From assembly GCA_024227565.1 (NCBI GenBank), contig JAAEUE010000365.1, forward strand, positions 1 to 64,000: a stretch of 64,000 nucleotides of DNA, in the 5' to 3' direction. The DNA comes from Alphaproteobacteria bacterium (lineage in GTDB: Bacteria; Pseudomonadota; Alphaproteobacteria; Rhizobiales; CAJQND01). Positions 43,401 through 50,735 of this stretch are shown piece after piece. The stretch's first letter is position 1, and each line of letters starts with the position of its first letter. The notes under the pieces were generated by a model. It was not told the origin of the DNA and made no database searches. It saw only the letters and a list, made by a program, of their open reading frames with translations. Position numbers and translations under genes: made by a program.

Positions 43401-43503
43401 TGGAGCGACGGTAGAGCCAGCGCATCACCCAGTAGACGATCGCAATCAGAATGACTGCGAATATCAGCCACAAAATAAGTTGGCCTATTAATTGTCCCGA
43501 CAT
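40432..43503 (-). CDS. Giant SPFH/flotillin-like membrane protein with 44-residue coiled-coil repeats
   Basis: A protein of about 1023 residues, twice the size of ordinary flotillins. Order: membrane helix (about 8-28), SPFH/Band 7 domain (about 35-200), helical transition, ten tandem 44-residue repeats (245-684), a further less regular coiled coil (to about 905), the flotillin-type C-terminal segment with Ala-Ser-Val-Lys-Pro-Met-Glu-Lys-Ile-Asp-Gly-Ile-Lys-Ile-Leu, and a Gly/Ser-rich tail. Each repeat is four 11-residue units with Ile (or a similar residue) at position 8. ATG 43503 is chosen over GTG 43512 because GGTGAGGA lies before it. Flotillins scaffold membrane microdomains. Here it lies between transporter-linked genes and the molybdenum hydroxylase genes, so it may organise that enzyme system at the membrane. 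Confidence 0.9.
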   Translation of the reverse strand: MSGQLIGQLILWLIFAVILIAIVYWVMRWLYRRSTKEVSFVRTGFLGEKVVINGGAFVWPIIHDITPVNMNTLQMEVIREKDTALITKDRMRVDVEAEFYVRVAPSREAVALAASTLGRRTMEQERLHSLLSGKFVSALRSIASEMNLEEMHVHRGDYVDRVRDAALEGLSQNGLELESVAITDIDQTDLEYFNPSNQFDAEGLTRLIGDIETKRKQRNDIEQESMIQIRSRNLEAEKQALDIERESETARLEQERDVEVRRAAQRAELTRERAERETEAEQAQIVAREEIEKSRITNERSISETRIASEQEVRQREIEQAQAIEATEIASREKIERARIEQERTISETRIANEEETQQREIKRKRAIEEAEISSREATEKARIEQERAVTEARISNEEETQRREIERTRQVEQAEISAREETEKARIAQEKVLTEARIAQEEDTRRREIARTLAIDEAEIAARETAEKLRITQELTVSAERIESDKTVRNLEIERTKTLEEAEVAARLSTEAARIAQEKQLSAERITSDQEVRAREIEKNEHIEASEIASRRTVDQLRIEKEKETSAERIARDEEIRQLEIERNKLMDQAQISADEAIEMARVAQKKMVDVERIAAEQDTRAREIAREEAVEGADIQRRDKVERQRVSTELKLEKERIGSAAEREMADITRKKAVEEAEEQRAIDLAAVKAERAEADAMSKQASIAAERDVERMDIEREQAVDAAKLERKRSIEQLEIARVQALREAEIASKEEIERAQLASERGLDEARVGRDKDRRKLEVDREKEVETAMMDKAIALYQKSLEESAAQAEADIAKARATEAEEQVKTVRESEEAKRRSKVDIMIAEKEAEAQKIIADAEKVRAAVEAEAQTLLNEAENVLTDEARYSLFRRKVLEHVEGIVAASVKPMEKIDGIKILHVDGLGGGGDGSGSRKNTTDEVIDSALRYRVQAPMVDSILSEIGIEGGNLSKMGGLIREARDLESIRKAQGSEGGESGGGASDGGGGESSSGGGSDTPSGSSS
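41452..42771 (-). repeat. Ten in-frame 132-bp repeats inside the SPFH gene
   Basis: Ten consecutive 132-bp units encode 44-residue segments such as EKIERARIEQERTISETRIA followed by 24 more residues. Every unit keeps length 44 without an indel, and each divides into four undecads with a hydrophobic residue at position 8. The units have diverged in sequence, most at the two ends. Eleven-residue periodicity implies a nearly straight or slightly right-handed coiled coil. Confidence 0.9.
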
Positions 43504-43548
43504 GGTCCTCACCTCATCGATTGTCGATCCGCACGCCCGTGGGCGTTG

Positions 43549-44382
43549 TCAGTTGCGGCCGATGTTCTTAAATGCCTTCGTTTGTTCGGTTAGCGCCACT
43601 TCCGTTGGCAGCCGCTCCATGGAGGAGGCGCCGTAAAAGCCGTGGCAGTTTTCTGTGTTCTTCAAAACGTACTCTGCGTCTTCCGGCGAAGACACCGGAC
43701 CGCCGTGCACCAGCACGATGGCCTCCTTGTTCACCTTCAGCGCCGCACTTGCCCAAGCGTCCACAAGGGCTGGGCAGTCGGACAGCTTCAGAGACGTTTC
43801 CGCGCCAATGGCGCCGCCCGTAGTCAGTCCCAGATGGCAGACAATGATGTCCGCGCCGGCCTCGGCCATGGCCGTCGCATCGTCTTCGGAAAACACGTAG
43901 GGCGTGGTGAACATGTCCTTCTGATGGGCCATGGCGATCATGTCGACCTCCTGGGAGAACGACATGCCGGTCTCTTCCAGGTTGGCGCGGAAGGTGCCGT
44001 CGATCAGGCCCACGGTGGGGAAATTCTGCACGCCGGAAAATCCTGCCGCTTTCACCTCATCAAGAAACTTATCCATCAGCCGGAACGGGTCGGTGCCGTT
44101 GACGCCGGCCAGCACGGGTGTGTTTTTCACAACCGGCAGAACCTCTGAAGCCATCTCCATGACAATCTGGTTGGCATCGCCATAGGGCATCAACCCCGCC
44201 AGGGAGCCACGGCCCGCCATGCGGTAGCGCCCAGAGTTGTAGATGACGATCAGGTCGATCCCACCGGCTTCCTCGCACTTGGCCGATAGCCCCGTGCCGG
44301 CGCCGCCGCCCACAATGGGTTCGCCGCGCGCAATCATGGCGCGGAATTTTTCAAGGAGGGCATTGCGTGCAAATGCTGACAT
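43549..44382 (-). CDS. PEP-hydrolase-like TIM barrel (Tm-1 C-terminal domain homologue)
   Basis: A 277-residue TIM-barrel protein of the phosphoenolpyruvate hydrolase-like family (PF09370). Recognisable parts are Gly-Gly-Gly-Ala-Gly-Thr-Gly-Leu-Ser-Ala-Lys (25-35), Ile-Tyr-Asn-Ser-Gly-Arg-Tyr-Arg (47-54), Gly-Val-Asn-Gly-Thr-Asp-Pro (93-99) and a late His-Gly-Gly-Pro. In plants and fungi this domain forms the C-terminal half of Tm-1-like proteins, with UPF0261 as the N-terminal half. Here UPF0261 is encoded immediately upstream, fused to an ABC ATPase; the two genes are three bases apart. Enzymatic activity of the family is not well established. Confidence 0.88.
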   Translation of the reverse strand: MSAFARNALLEKFRAMIARGEPIVGGGAGTGLSAKCEEAGGIDLIVIYNSGRYRMAGRGSLAGLMPYGDANQIVMEMASEVLPVVKNTPVLAGVNGTDPFRLMDKFLDEVKAAGFSGVQNFPTVGLIDGTFRANLEETGMSFSQEVDMIAMAHQKDMFTTPYVFSEDDATAMAEAGADIIVCHLGLTTGGAIGAETSLKLSDCPALVDAWASAALKVNKEAIVLVHGGPVSSPEDAEYVLKNTENCHGFYGASSMERLPTEVALTEQTKAFKNIGRN

Positions 44383-44385
44383 CGA

Positions 44386-46620
44386 TTAGGTCCGTGCTCT
44401 TCGTGTGGTCTGTCCAGTGCCGTGCAACTGCCGGAAGGCATCCACCACGGCGCTGGAAAATTCAGGATCATTGATATTGTGCGGCGACCGAATGAGCTGG
44501 CGCGTCCCGGTTTGGCGGACGGTCTGCTCAAGGGCTGTGAACAGGGCATTGTCCGCTTCAGGGTCATGGAATGCCATGCCCGGCGCATCGAGAAGCGAGA
44601 CCCCGCCTTCAGGAAGGAAAAACCGAACTGGGGCGGACATCTGGTTGAGGCGCTCACCGATCCAGCGGCCCATGCGGGTATTTTCCTCCGCTGTGGTGCG
44701 CATCAGGGTGATTTGCGGATTGTGTTCATAGAGATTTCGGCCGCGGTAGTGTTCCGGCACCGTGTCAGGGCTTGCGAAATTCACCATGTCCAGTGCGCCA
44801 CATGAACCGATGTAGGGCATCTGGGCGCGGATCATGGCGCCGAAGCGGTCTTCGTTGGCCGCAAAAAACCCGCCCATCATCATGTCGCAGATTTCGGTGG
44901 TGGTCAGATCCAGCACGCCGGTGAGCATGCCTGAGTCCACAAGCTTCTCCATGGACTGACCGCCAACTCCGGTGGCGTGGAACACCAGGCAGTCATAGTC
45001 AGCGCTCAAGGCCGCGGTCACCTGTTGGACGCACGGAGTCGTGACCCCGAACATGGTGAGACCAATGGGCGGCAGGCGAGATGGCGGTGCCGCCGCTTGC
45101 CGTTGCCGCCGCTTGATCATGCCGGTCATGGCGTTGGCGCCATTGGTAAGCACTTGGCGGGTGATGCTGTTGAGCCCCTGAATATCGGCTACCGAATACA
45201 TCATCATGATGTCGGCCGGACCCACATATTGCTCTACATTTCCGGAGGCCACGGTGGAGATCATGATCTTCGGCACGCCGACCGGCAACCTGCGCATGGC
45301 CGGCGTCACCATTGCCGTGCCGCCGGAACCGCCTGCGGAAAGGATGCCGCCCACACCTTGTTGGCGTTGGACCCAGATTTCAAATGCCTCGGTCATGGCT
45401 GCGACCGCTTCGCCGCGATCTTTGGAGAAAACGGCGTTGGGGCCACGCCGATGATAAAGCGCAACCTGTTGGGGCGGGATATCAGCCGAAGACGGCTTGC
45501 CGGACGTGGAGATATCCACCAGACGGGTCCGCACGCCGGCCTCCTTCAGCAAATCGCGCATGAACCGCAACTCTACGCCCTTGGTGTCGAGCGTGCCGAC
45601 CACCAGAACCACGGGCTCTCCGCCGCTGGACAGGGGCCTGAGTTCGACACTTGAGGGAAGGTCGCCAACCGTGCTGGCGCGAACTGCACCACTGTCTGCG
45701 CGCGCCGCAGCTTCCAGGCGCGCAACGGGCACCGGTTGAGACCACCGCGTCGGGATCTCGGGGTTGGACACATAGATGCGCACCGGTGCTGCGCGAGTTG
45801 GCCCCTCGTCCTCTCCACCGGCCCCTTCAGAAGAGGCGTTGCCGCCTGCACCGTCTGCAGGCTCCTCAGCATGGCGCCCAACGCCAAGCAAGCGCTGCTG
45901 AAGATCACGGTCCGCCGCCAATTGGCTCGATGGCATCAAACGATTGACCTGGCCGTTGACCATAATTGCCACGGACTCTGAGACGTCGGTCGCCACACCA
46001 ATATTCTGTTCGATCAACAGAACGGAGATCCCGGACTCTTCGCGCAAGTGAGAGAGAATGTTCTCCACGTGCTCAACGATCACCGGCGCAAGGCCCTCGG
46101 TCGGCTCGTCCATCACCAACAAGCGTGGATTGAGCAGCAGGGCGCGGGAGATGGCGAGCATCTGCTGTTCGCCGCCGGACAGCTGAGCACCGGTATTGCT
46201 TTTGCGTTCTGCCAGCCGTGGGAAGGTGTCGTAAATCCGTTCCATGCTCCAGGCGCCGCGGCGGGTTCCTGCCGAGAGCAGCAGGTGTTCATCCACACTC
46301 AGTGACGGCCAGAGCCGGCGCCCTTGGGGCACGTAGCCAATTCCATGTTTGGCAATTTGCGATGGGCCCTGTCCTGTAAGCTCTTCGCCCAGGAACCGGA
46401 TCGATCCGCTGGCCACCGGAACAAGCCCCATGATCGCCTGGCACAAAGTGGTCTTGCCCATGCCGTTGCGCCCCACCACGGAGAGAACCCCTTGATCGAG
46501 GGTCAGGTCGACCCCCTGCAGGGCATGGGAATGGCCGTAGTAGACATTCAGGCCGGAGATCTGGAGAACCGGGCCGGGGGATGAAATGGGCCGGCCGATG
46601 GAGGTGCCGAAATCAGCCAT
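44386..46620 (-). CDS. LivF-type ABC ATPase fused to a Tm-1-like/UPF0261 domain
   Basis: A 744-residue fusion. Residues 18-248 are a LivF ATPase: Walker A Gly-Arg-Asn-Gly-Met-Gly-Lys-Thr (50-57), signature Leu-Ser-Gly-Gly-Glu (147-151), Walker B ending Val-Met-Asp-Glu-Pro (169-173). A Gly/Glu/Ala-rich linker covers about 250-330. Residues about 336-735 are UPF0261 (PF06792) with the hallmark Gly-Thr-Leu-Asp-Thr-Lys-Gly (342-348), Ser-Ala-Gly-Gly-Ser-Gly-Gly-Thr, and Phe-His-Ala-Thr-Gly-Val-Gly-Gly. UPF0261 domains bind ATP in tomato Tm-1; their bacterial role is unclear. ATG 46620 follows GGGAGG and overlaps livG by 8 bp. The frame is continuous across the junction, so the fusion is not a sequencing join visible at this level. 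Confidence 0.92.
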   Translation of the reverse strand: MADFGTSIGRPISSPGPVLQISGLNVYYGHSHALQGVDLTLDQGVLSVVGRNGMGKTTLCQAIMGLVPVASGSIRFLGEELTGQGPSQIAKHGIGYVPQGRRLWPSLSVDEHLLLSAGTRRGAWSMERIYDTFPRLAERKSNTGAQLSGGEQQMLAISRALLLNPRLLVMDEPTEGLAPVIVEHVENILSHLREESGISVLLIEQNIGVATDVSESVAIMVNGQVNRLMPSSQLAADRDLQQRLLGVGRHAEEPADGAGGNASSEGAGGEDEGPTRAAPVRIYVSNPEIPTRWSQPVPVARLEAAARADSGAVRASTVGDLPSSVELRPLSSGGEPVVLVVGTLDTKGVELRFMRDLLKEAGVRTRLVDISTSGKPSSADIPPQQVALYHRRGPNAVFSKDRGEAVAAMTEAFEIWVQRQQGVGGILSAGGSGGTAMVTPAMRRLPVGVPKIMISTVASGNVEQYVGPADIMMMYSVADIQGLNSITRQVLTNGANAMTGMIKRRQRQAAAPPSRLPPIGLTMFGVTTPCVQQVTAALSADYDCLVFHATGVGGQSMEKLVDSGMLTGVLDLTTTEICDMMMGGFFAANEDRFGAMIRAQMPYIGSCGALDMVNFASPDTVPEHYRGRNLYEHNPQITLMRTTAEENTRMGRWIGERLNQMSAPVRFFLPEGGVSLLDAPGMAFHDPEADNALFTALEQTVRQTGTRQLIRSPHNINDPEFSSAVVDAFRQLHGTGQTTRRART

Positions 46621-47395
46621 GACCACCTCCCAGATAGAGTTCTTGCACCTCGCGGTCGGACTCGATCTCTTCGGGTTTGCCCTCTTTGAAGATGCGCCCG
46701 TTGTGCATCATGGTGACGCTTTCCACCACCCGTAGCGCCACATCCATATCGTGCTCGATGATAATGTAGCCGATATGCTCGGGCAGCGAGGTCAGGATTT
46801 CGATCAGCTCAGAGCGCTCGGCCGGCGAGAGGCCGGCAGCCGGTTCGTCAAACAGGATGAAGCGCGGTGCGCCCGACAAGGCGAGGGCCACTTCGAGCTG
46901 GCGCTGCTGGCCATAGCTCAACTCAGACACGGGCTGATCTTGAATCTCGGTCAGGTGGACGGCGTTCACCAGGTCGCTTGCGCTCTGCATCAAGGCCTCG
47001 TTGCGCCGCGGCCGGATGAGCGAAAACCGCCCGCGCGAAACGCCGCGGCAGGCGAGGTAAACATTGTCGATGACGGAGAGGCCGCCAAACAGGAGAGAGA
47101 TCTGGTAGGTGCGCCGCAATCCCCGGCGGATACGTTCGTGAGGTGGAAAGTCAGTGATGTCTTCGCCAAAGAACCGGATGGATCCTGAGGTGGGCGGGAA
47201 GTCGCCGGAGATGCAGTTGAACAAGGTTGTCTTTCCGGCGCCATTGGACCCCAGCACCGCGCGGCGCTCGCCGGGCTTGATGCTCAACGACACATCACTC
47301 AATGCAGCGAGCGCGCCGAAGTAGCGCGACACGCCTCTGATCTCCAGGGCGTTCGCGGTGCCGGTGGCTTGAAGGCGTTCAGCGGCGGTCTGCAT
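46613..47395 (-). CDS. LivG-type ABC transporter ATPase
   Basis: A 260-residue branched-chain-amino-acid-type (HAAT family) ATPase. Walker A is Gly-Ser-Asn-Gly-Ala-Gly-Lys-Thr-Thr, the signature reads Leu-Ser-Tyr-Gly-Gln-Gln-Arg, and Walker B ends Leu-Phe-Asp-Glu-Pro. The C-terminal Tyr-Leu-Gly-Gly-Gly motif is normal for LivG. It pairs with the LivF domain of the next gene at the cytoplasmic face of the LivH/LivM channel. It starts at ATG 47395, overlapping the livM stop by one base (TGATG). Confidence 0.93.
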   Translation of the reverse strand: MQTAAERLQATGTANALEIRGVSRYFGALAALSDVSLSIKPGERRAVLGSNGAGKTTLFNCISGDFPPTSGSIRFFGEDITDFPPHERIRRGLRRTYQISLLFGGLSVIDNVYLACRGVSRGRFSLIRPRRNEALMQSASDLVNAVHLTEIQDQPVSELSYGQQRQLEVALALSGAPRFILFDEPAAGLSPAERSELIEILTSLPEHIGYIIIEHDMDVALRVVESVTMMHNGRIFKEGKPEEIESDREVQELYLGGGHG

Positions 47396-48480
47396 CAGCG
47401 CTCCCCTCCGCCAAGAGGATCAAATTCGTTTCTTGAGCGCGCCATATAGCCCTTCCAGCGCTCCCAAAGACCCAGCAGGCCGTCTGGCGAAAAGAAAACG
47501 ATGAGCAGGAAGCCAAGGCCGATCATCAGCTTAAAACGGCTGCCATCAAGCCCAACAGCCTCGAGAACGTCGAGGGAAAAAGTGCGTAGCAGCACATAGA
47601 CCAAGGCGCCGATAAAAGGCCCGATGGGACGGCTCAACCCGCCGACCACTGCAATGACGAGGATGTCGATCACCGGCCCGATGCCGGCGGTGCCCGGCGA
47701 AATCTGGTTGCTGAACCAGGAGAGCAAAATTCCAGCGATGGCGGCGATCAGAGCTGCGAATGTGTAGGCGGCAACACGGTGCGCGGTGACATGGAACCCC
47801 AGCGCCTCCATGCGGCGTGGATTATCGCGAATGCCCTGAAGAGCCAGACCGAACGGGGAGCGCGAGACATAGATCACCACCAAATAGCTGACTGCCGCCC
47901 AGAACAAGATCAGGTAGTAGAACGGCACGTGGTCGCGCCAGTTGATGCCAAAGATCTCTGGTGGCTTGAGCGAATTGAAGCCGCTGAAGCCATTGAAGAT
48001 AGTGTAGTTCTGGCGTGTGAAATAGAAGAAGGCGGCTGCGATCGCCAGAGTGATCATGATGGTGTAGATGCCCTCGGTACGCACCGCCAGCGCGCCGCTG
48101 ATGGTGCCGAACAGGACCGCAATGATGATGGCGACCGGAAGGGTGGCCCACCAGGGCCAGCCCAAGCTGATCTCGCTTGCCGCACTGTTGCCGAAAATCG
48201 CAACCATGTAGCCGGCAAGGGCCGCGACGCTCATTTGCACCAGGGAGACCATGCCGCCATAGCCGGCGAGAAACATCAGGCTAAGGGCGATCATGCCCAA
48301 AATCATGGCCCAACCGAAGATGTCGATCAGAATGAAGCTGTTTGCGAACAAGGGCAGCGTGATCAGCAGAACCACCACAAGCCAGGCCGCAGGATGAACC
48401 CGGGCCAGCCATTGGCCCACACGGGACGTTCCCTCCTGGGCCGCGCCGGCATTTGCGGGGGTTTGGTCGAGCAGAGCCAT
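47395..48480 (-). CDS. LivM-type ABC transporter permease
   Basis: A 361-residue inner-membrane permease with eight to ten predicted helices. The family motif near the coupling loop is Gly-Leu-Ala-Leu-Gln-Gly-Ile-Arg-Asp-Asn-Pro-Arg-Arg-Met-Glu-Ala-Leu-Gly, and Gly-Gly-Leu-Ser-Arg-Pro-Ile-Gly-Pro occurs further on. It begins three bases after livH. With LivH it forms the translocation path. Other members of this group carry amino acids, amides, urea or aromatic acids, so the substrate is open. Confidence 0.93.
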   Translation of the reverse strand: MALLDQTPANAGAAQEGTSRVGQWLARVHPAAWLVVVLLITLPLFANSFILIDIFGWAMILGMIALSLMFLAGYGGMVSLVQMSVAALAGYMVAIFGNSAASEISLGWPWWATLPVAIIIAVLFGTISGALAVRTEGIYTIMITLAIAAAFFYFTRQNYTIFNGFSGFNSLKPPEIFGINWRDHVPFYYLILFWAAVSYLVVIYVSRSPFGLALQGIRDNPRRMEALGFHVTAHRVAAYTFAALIAAIAGILLSWFSNQISPGTAGIGPVIDILVIAVVGGLSRPIGPFIGALVYVLLRTFSLDVLEAVGLDGSRFKLMIGLGFLLIVFFSPDGLLGLWERWKGYMARSRNEFDPLGGGER

Positions 48481-48483
48481 TGG

Positions 48484-49497
48484 TCAGCGCATGCTCAACA
48501 GGCCCTGCGGGCGGAACGCCAGCACCAGAACCATAATCAGGAATGTGCCCACAACGGAGTAGGTGGGCATGTAGACCGAGCCAAACTGTTCAGCCAAACC
48601 GATGATCACAGCCCCAAGGGCTGCCCCCGGGATGGACCCCATGCCACCCACAATGACCACCACGAGCGAGGCCAACAGATAACGGATATCTTCGCCCGGT
48701 GCGAGCGACTGGAAGGTGCCGCCAACCACACCTGCCACGCCGGCAAGGCCAGCACCGAAGGCAAAAACGACCACAAAGATGAGTTGAACGTTGACGCCAT
48801 TGGCCGCGAGCATGTCGCGGTCATCCACCCCGGCGCGGATCAGCATGCCGATGCGTGTCTTGTTGAGCAGCAGCCACATGCCCACACCAATGACAATCGA
48901 AGCCGCCAGGATGACCAGGCGCACTGTTGGATATTTGATGTAAATTGGATCGCCGGTGCTGCGTTTTAAGACAGAGATAATCGGTGTGACCACCGGTCCG
49001 GACAACCAGTCCGGCGTCAGAATCTGGTAGAAATCACCGCCCCAATACCACAGCATCAAGTCGGCGAGAACGATCGAAATGCCGATGGTCACAAGCGTTT
49101 GCCGCAAGTCCTCCCCCTCCATGCGCCGGAACACAACCACCTGCAAAACAACGCCGATGATCGCCACGATGATGAAGGCCGCCACAAAGCCGAGGAACCA
49201 GACCCCGGTGAGTTCCACTGCCGCGTAACCCACATAACCGCCCAAAAGGTAGAGAGACCCATGGGCAAGGTTGACGTTGCGCATAAGCCCGAAAATCAAC
49301 GTGAACCCGCTGGCTACGAGAAAATAGAGAGCTCCCAGAGTGATGCCGTTGAGGAGGGCATTCAGAAAGATCTTTTTCTTTCCCATTACCGCAACCAGGC
49401 CGGGGGGCCAAACGGCAAAAACCAGCAACAGCAACAAGATTGCGAGGACGAAAAACACGAAGGTCCAGGCCGGATGGCGTTCGATGAAACGGCTCAT
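48484..49497 (-). CDS. LivH-type ABC transporter permease
   Basis: A 337-residue permease starting at ATG 49497, with GAGGG seven bases before it; a ten-residue upstream extension is not supported. It has about eight membrane helices and the family motif Leu-Asn-Gly-Ile-Thr-Leu-Gly-Ala-Leu-Tyr-Phe-Leu-Val-Ala-Ser-Gly. The coupling segment Arg-Ala-Gly-Val-Asp-Asp-Arg-Asp-Met-Leu-Ala-Ala-Asn-Gly is also typical. It is the first gene of the minus-strand transporter run, which may continue without an obvious terminator down to 30.2 kb. A 185-bp gap separates it from the araC-type gene. Confidence 0.93.
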   Translation of the reverse strand: MSRFIERHPAWTFVFFVLAILLLLLVFAVWPPGLVAVMGKKKIFLNALLNGITLGALYFLVASGFTLIFGLMRNVNLAHGSLYLLGGYVGYAAVELTGVWFLGFVAAFIIVAIIGVVLQVVVFRRMEGEDLRQTLVTIGISIVLADLMLWYWGGDFYQILTPDWLSGPVVTPIISVLKRSTGDPIYIKYPTVRLVILAASIVIGVGMWLLLNKTRIGMLIRAGVDDRDMLAANGVNVQLIFVVVFAFGAGLAGVAGVVGGTFQSLAPGEDIRYLLASLVVVIVGGMGSIPGAALGAVIIGLAEQFGSVYMPTYSVVGTFLIMVLVLAFRPQGLLSMR

Positions 49498-49682
49498 GTC
49501 CGTGCCCTCGCGGCCGCGCGCACGCACCCACGCATCCGCAACCTGCCATGGCTGGAAACTTGTACTAACTCCATTTGCAGCGCGTTACCTCCCAAGCTGC
49601 TGCTCGTCTTTTCTCGCAACTCTAGCGCCCTGCGCACGTGGCGCACATGTCACTGAGTATTTTTTATCTTGTCCGCAGCACT
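49498..49682. promoter_or_regulatory. Probable promoter region of the large minus-strand operon
   Basis: This 185-bp gap between the AraC regulator's stop and livH is the only sizeable spacer above the transporter genes and is the likely place for the operon promoter and AraC sites. No clear palindrome or direct repeat stood out. Confidence 0.4.
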
Positions 49683-50519
49683 TTAGCCATTCAACACATG
49701 GGCCACACGGCGATAATCGCTCGGCGCCAAGCCCACGTTGGAGCTGAAAAACCGTGTGAAGCCGCTTTGCGATGAAAACCCCAGGTCAAAACTGATGTCT
49801 GTAACCGTCATGGAGGTGGTGGCGAGGTAGTCCAGCGCCTTTTCCATGCGTAGAGTGTTCAAGAATAAATTAGGTGTGATGCCGATCTGCTCGCGGAACA
49901 ATTTATAGAAATGCGGTCTGGACAGGCCGGATTCTCGAGCGACATCATCCAGGACAATCTCTGAACCCACCTTTTCGGATATAATGCGGATGGATTTGCG
50001 CACACGAAAGTCGGTCACGGAATCATACTCGGGTTTTTCAGGCGGTCCATCGTCCGGCTGACGCTGCCAGGATTGTTCAAAACAATCTCTGGTCAACTCA
50101 TACAAATAACCGTCAAGCAGATCGCTGCTTTCGTCGTTGAGCAACATCCCCGTTATGTGATGAACATAGCGGTGCACAGTGTGGGTTACCTCGATTTGTG
50201 TACGGCCAAACCTGAGAGGAGATGATTTGCCATTGCCCTCGCTTGAGAACCAGGTCGGCCTGATGTAGAGCACCAAAATCAGCGCGCCATCGCAAACGTC
50301 AACTGGCCGGAAATCATGGGGTTCCCAGGGGTTGATTGCCACCGCCTCGACACCGCTGCTGTTGAACATCCCATTAGCAATTTTGTGTCGGAAGGGCGTT
50401 CCCTGAACCAGAAAAGTCAGATGGCCCTCACGATGCGCATGGGTCGCAAGCGCCTTGTTCATCCGGTAAAGGCATGCGCGGCCAAATGGGCCATGTCGGA
50501 CAGCAAGTGCCTGAGTCAT
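49683..50519 (-). CDS. AraC-family transcriptional regulator
   Basis: A 278-residue regulator from ATG 50519, directly after GGGAGGGAAGG; a longer frame to 50585 is not needed. The N-terminal part is an AraC cupin-like effector domain with Ala-Thr-His-Ala-His-Arg-Glu-Gly-His-Leu-Thr-Phe. The C-terminal 100 residues are the double helix-turn-helix, with Asp-Asp-Val-Ala-Arg-Glu-Ser-Gly-Leu-Ser-Arg-Pro-His-Phe and Ile-Ser-Phe-Asp-Leu-Gly-Phe-Ser-Ser-Gln-Ser-Gly-Phe-Thr-Arg. Located between the binding-protein gene and livH on the same strand, it probably activates the transport-oxidation operon in response to the imported compound or a product. Confidence 0.92.
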   Translation of the reverse strand: MTQALAVRHGPFGRACLYRMNKALATHAHREGHLTFLVQGTPFRHKIANGMFNSSGVEAVAINPWEPHDFRPVDVCDGALILVLYIRPTWFSSEGNGKSSPLRFGRTQIEVTHTVHRYVHHITGMLLNDESSDLLDGYLYELTRDCFEQSWQRQPDDGPPEKPEYDSVTDFRVRKSIRIISEKVGSEIVLDDVARESGLSRPHFYKLFREQIGITPNLFLNTLRMEKALDYLATTSMTVTDISFDLGFSSQSGFTRFFSSNVGLAPSDYRRVAHVLNG

Positions 50520-50647
50520 CCTTCCCTCCCGAAAGATCTTTCTTGCTAATCTGCGCCGAGGACGAAAAAAACGCAAGAATGCCAAAGGAGAGGAATTGCG
50601 ATCGTCTTAAATTAAGAAGGATAGTTGCGCCGCACCGCCTTCCTCAC

Positions 50648-50687
50648 GGGCACCGGTTCGTTGCCGCATCTTGCGAAACCGGTGCCC
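50648..50687. repeat. 11-bp-stem inverted repeat between the binding-protein and araC-type genes
   Basis: GGGCACCGGTT (50648-50658) and its exact complement (50677-50687) flank an 18-base spacer. It lies 49 bp after the binding-protein stop. No T-run follows on either strand, so it is a stem-loop for mRNA protection or rho-dependent ending rather than a classic terminator. Confidence 0.65.
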
Positions 50688-50735
50688 AAGGGTCAGACCG
50701 GGCCATAAGGGATGCCCGGCCTGCAGGGAGGAGGT

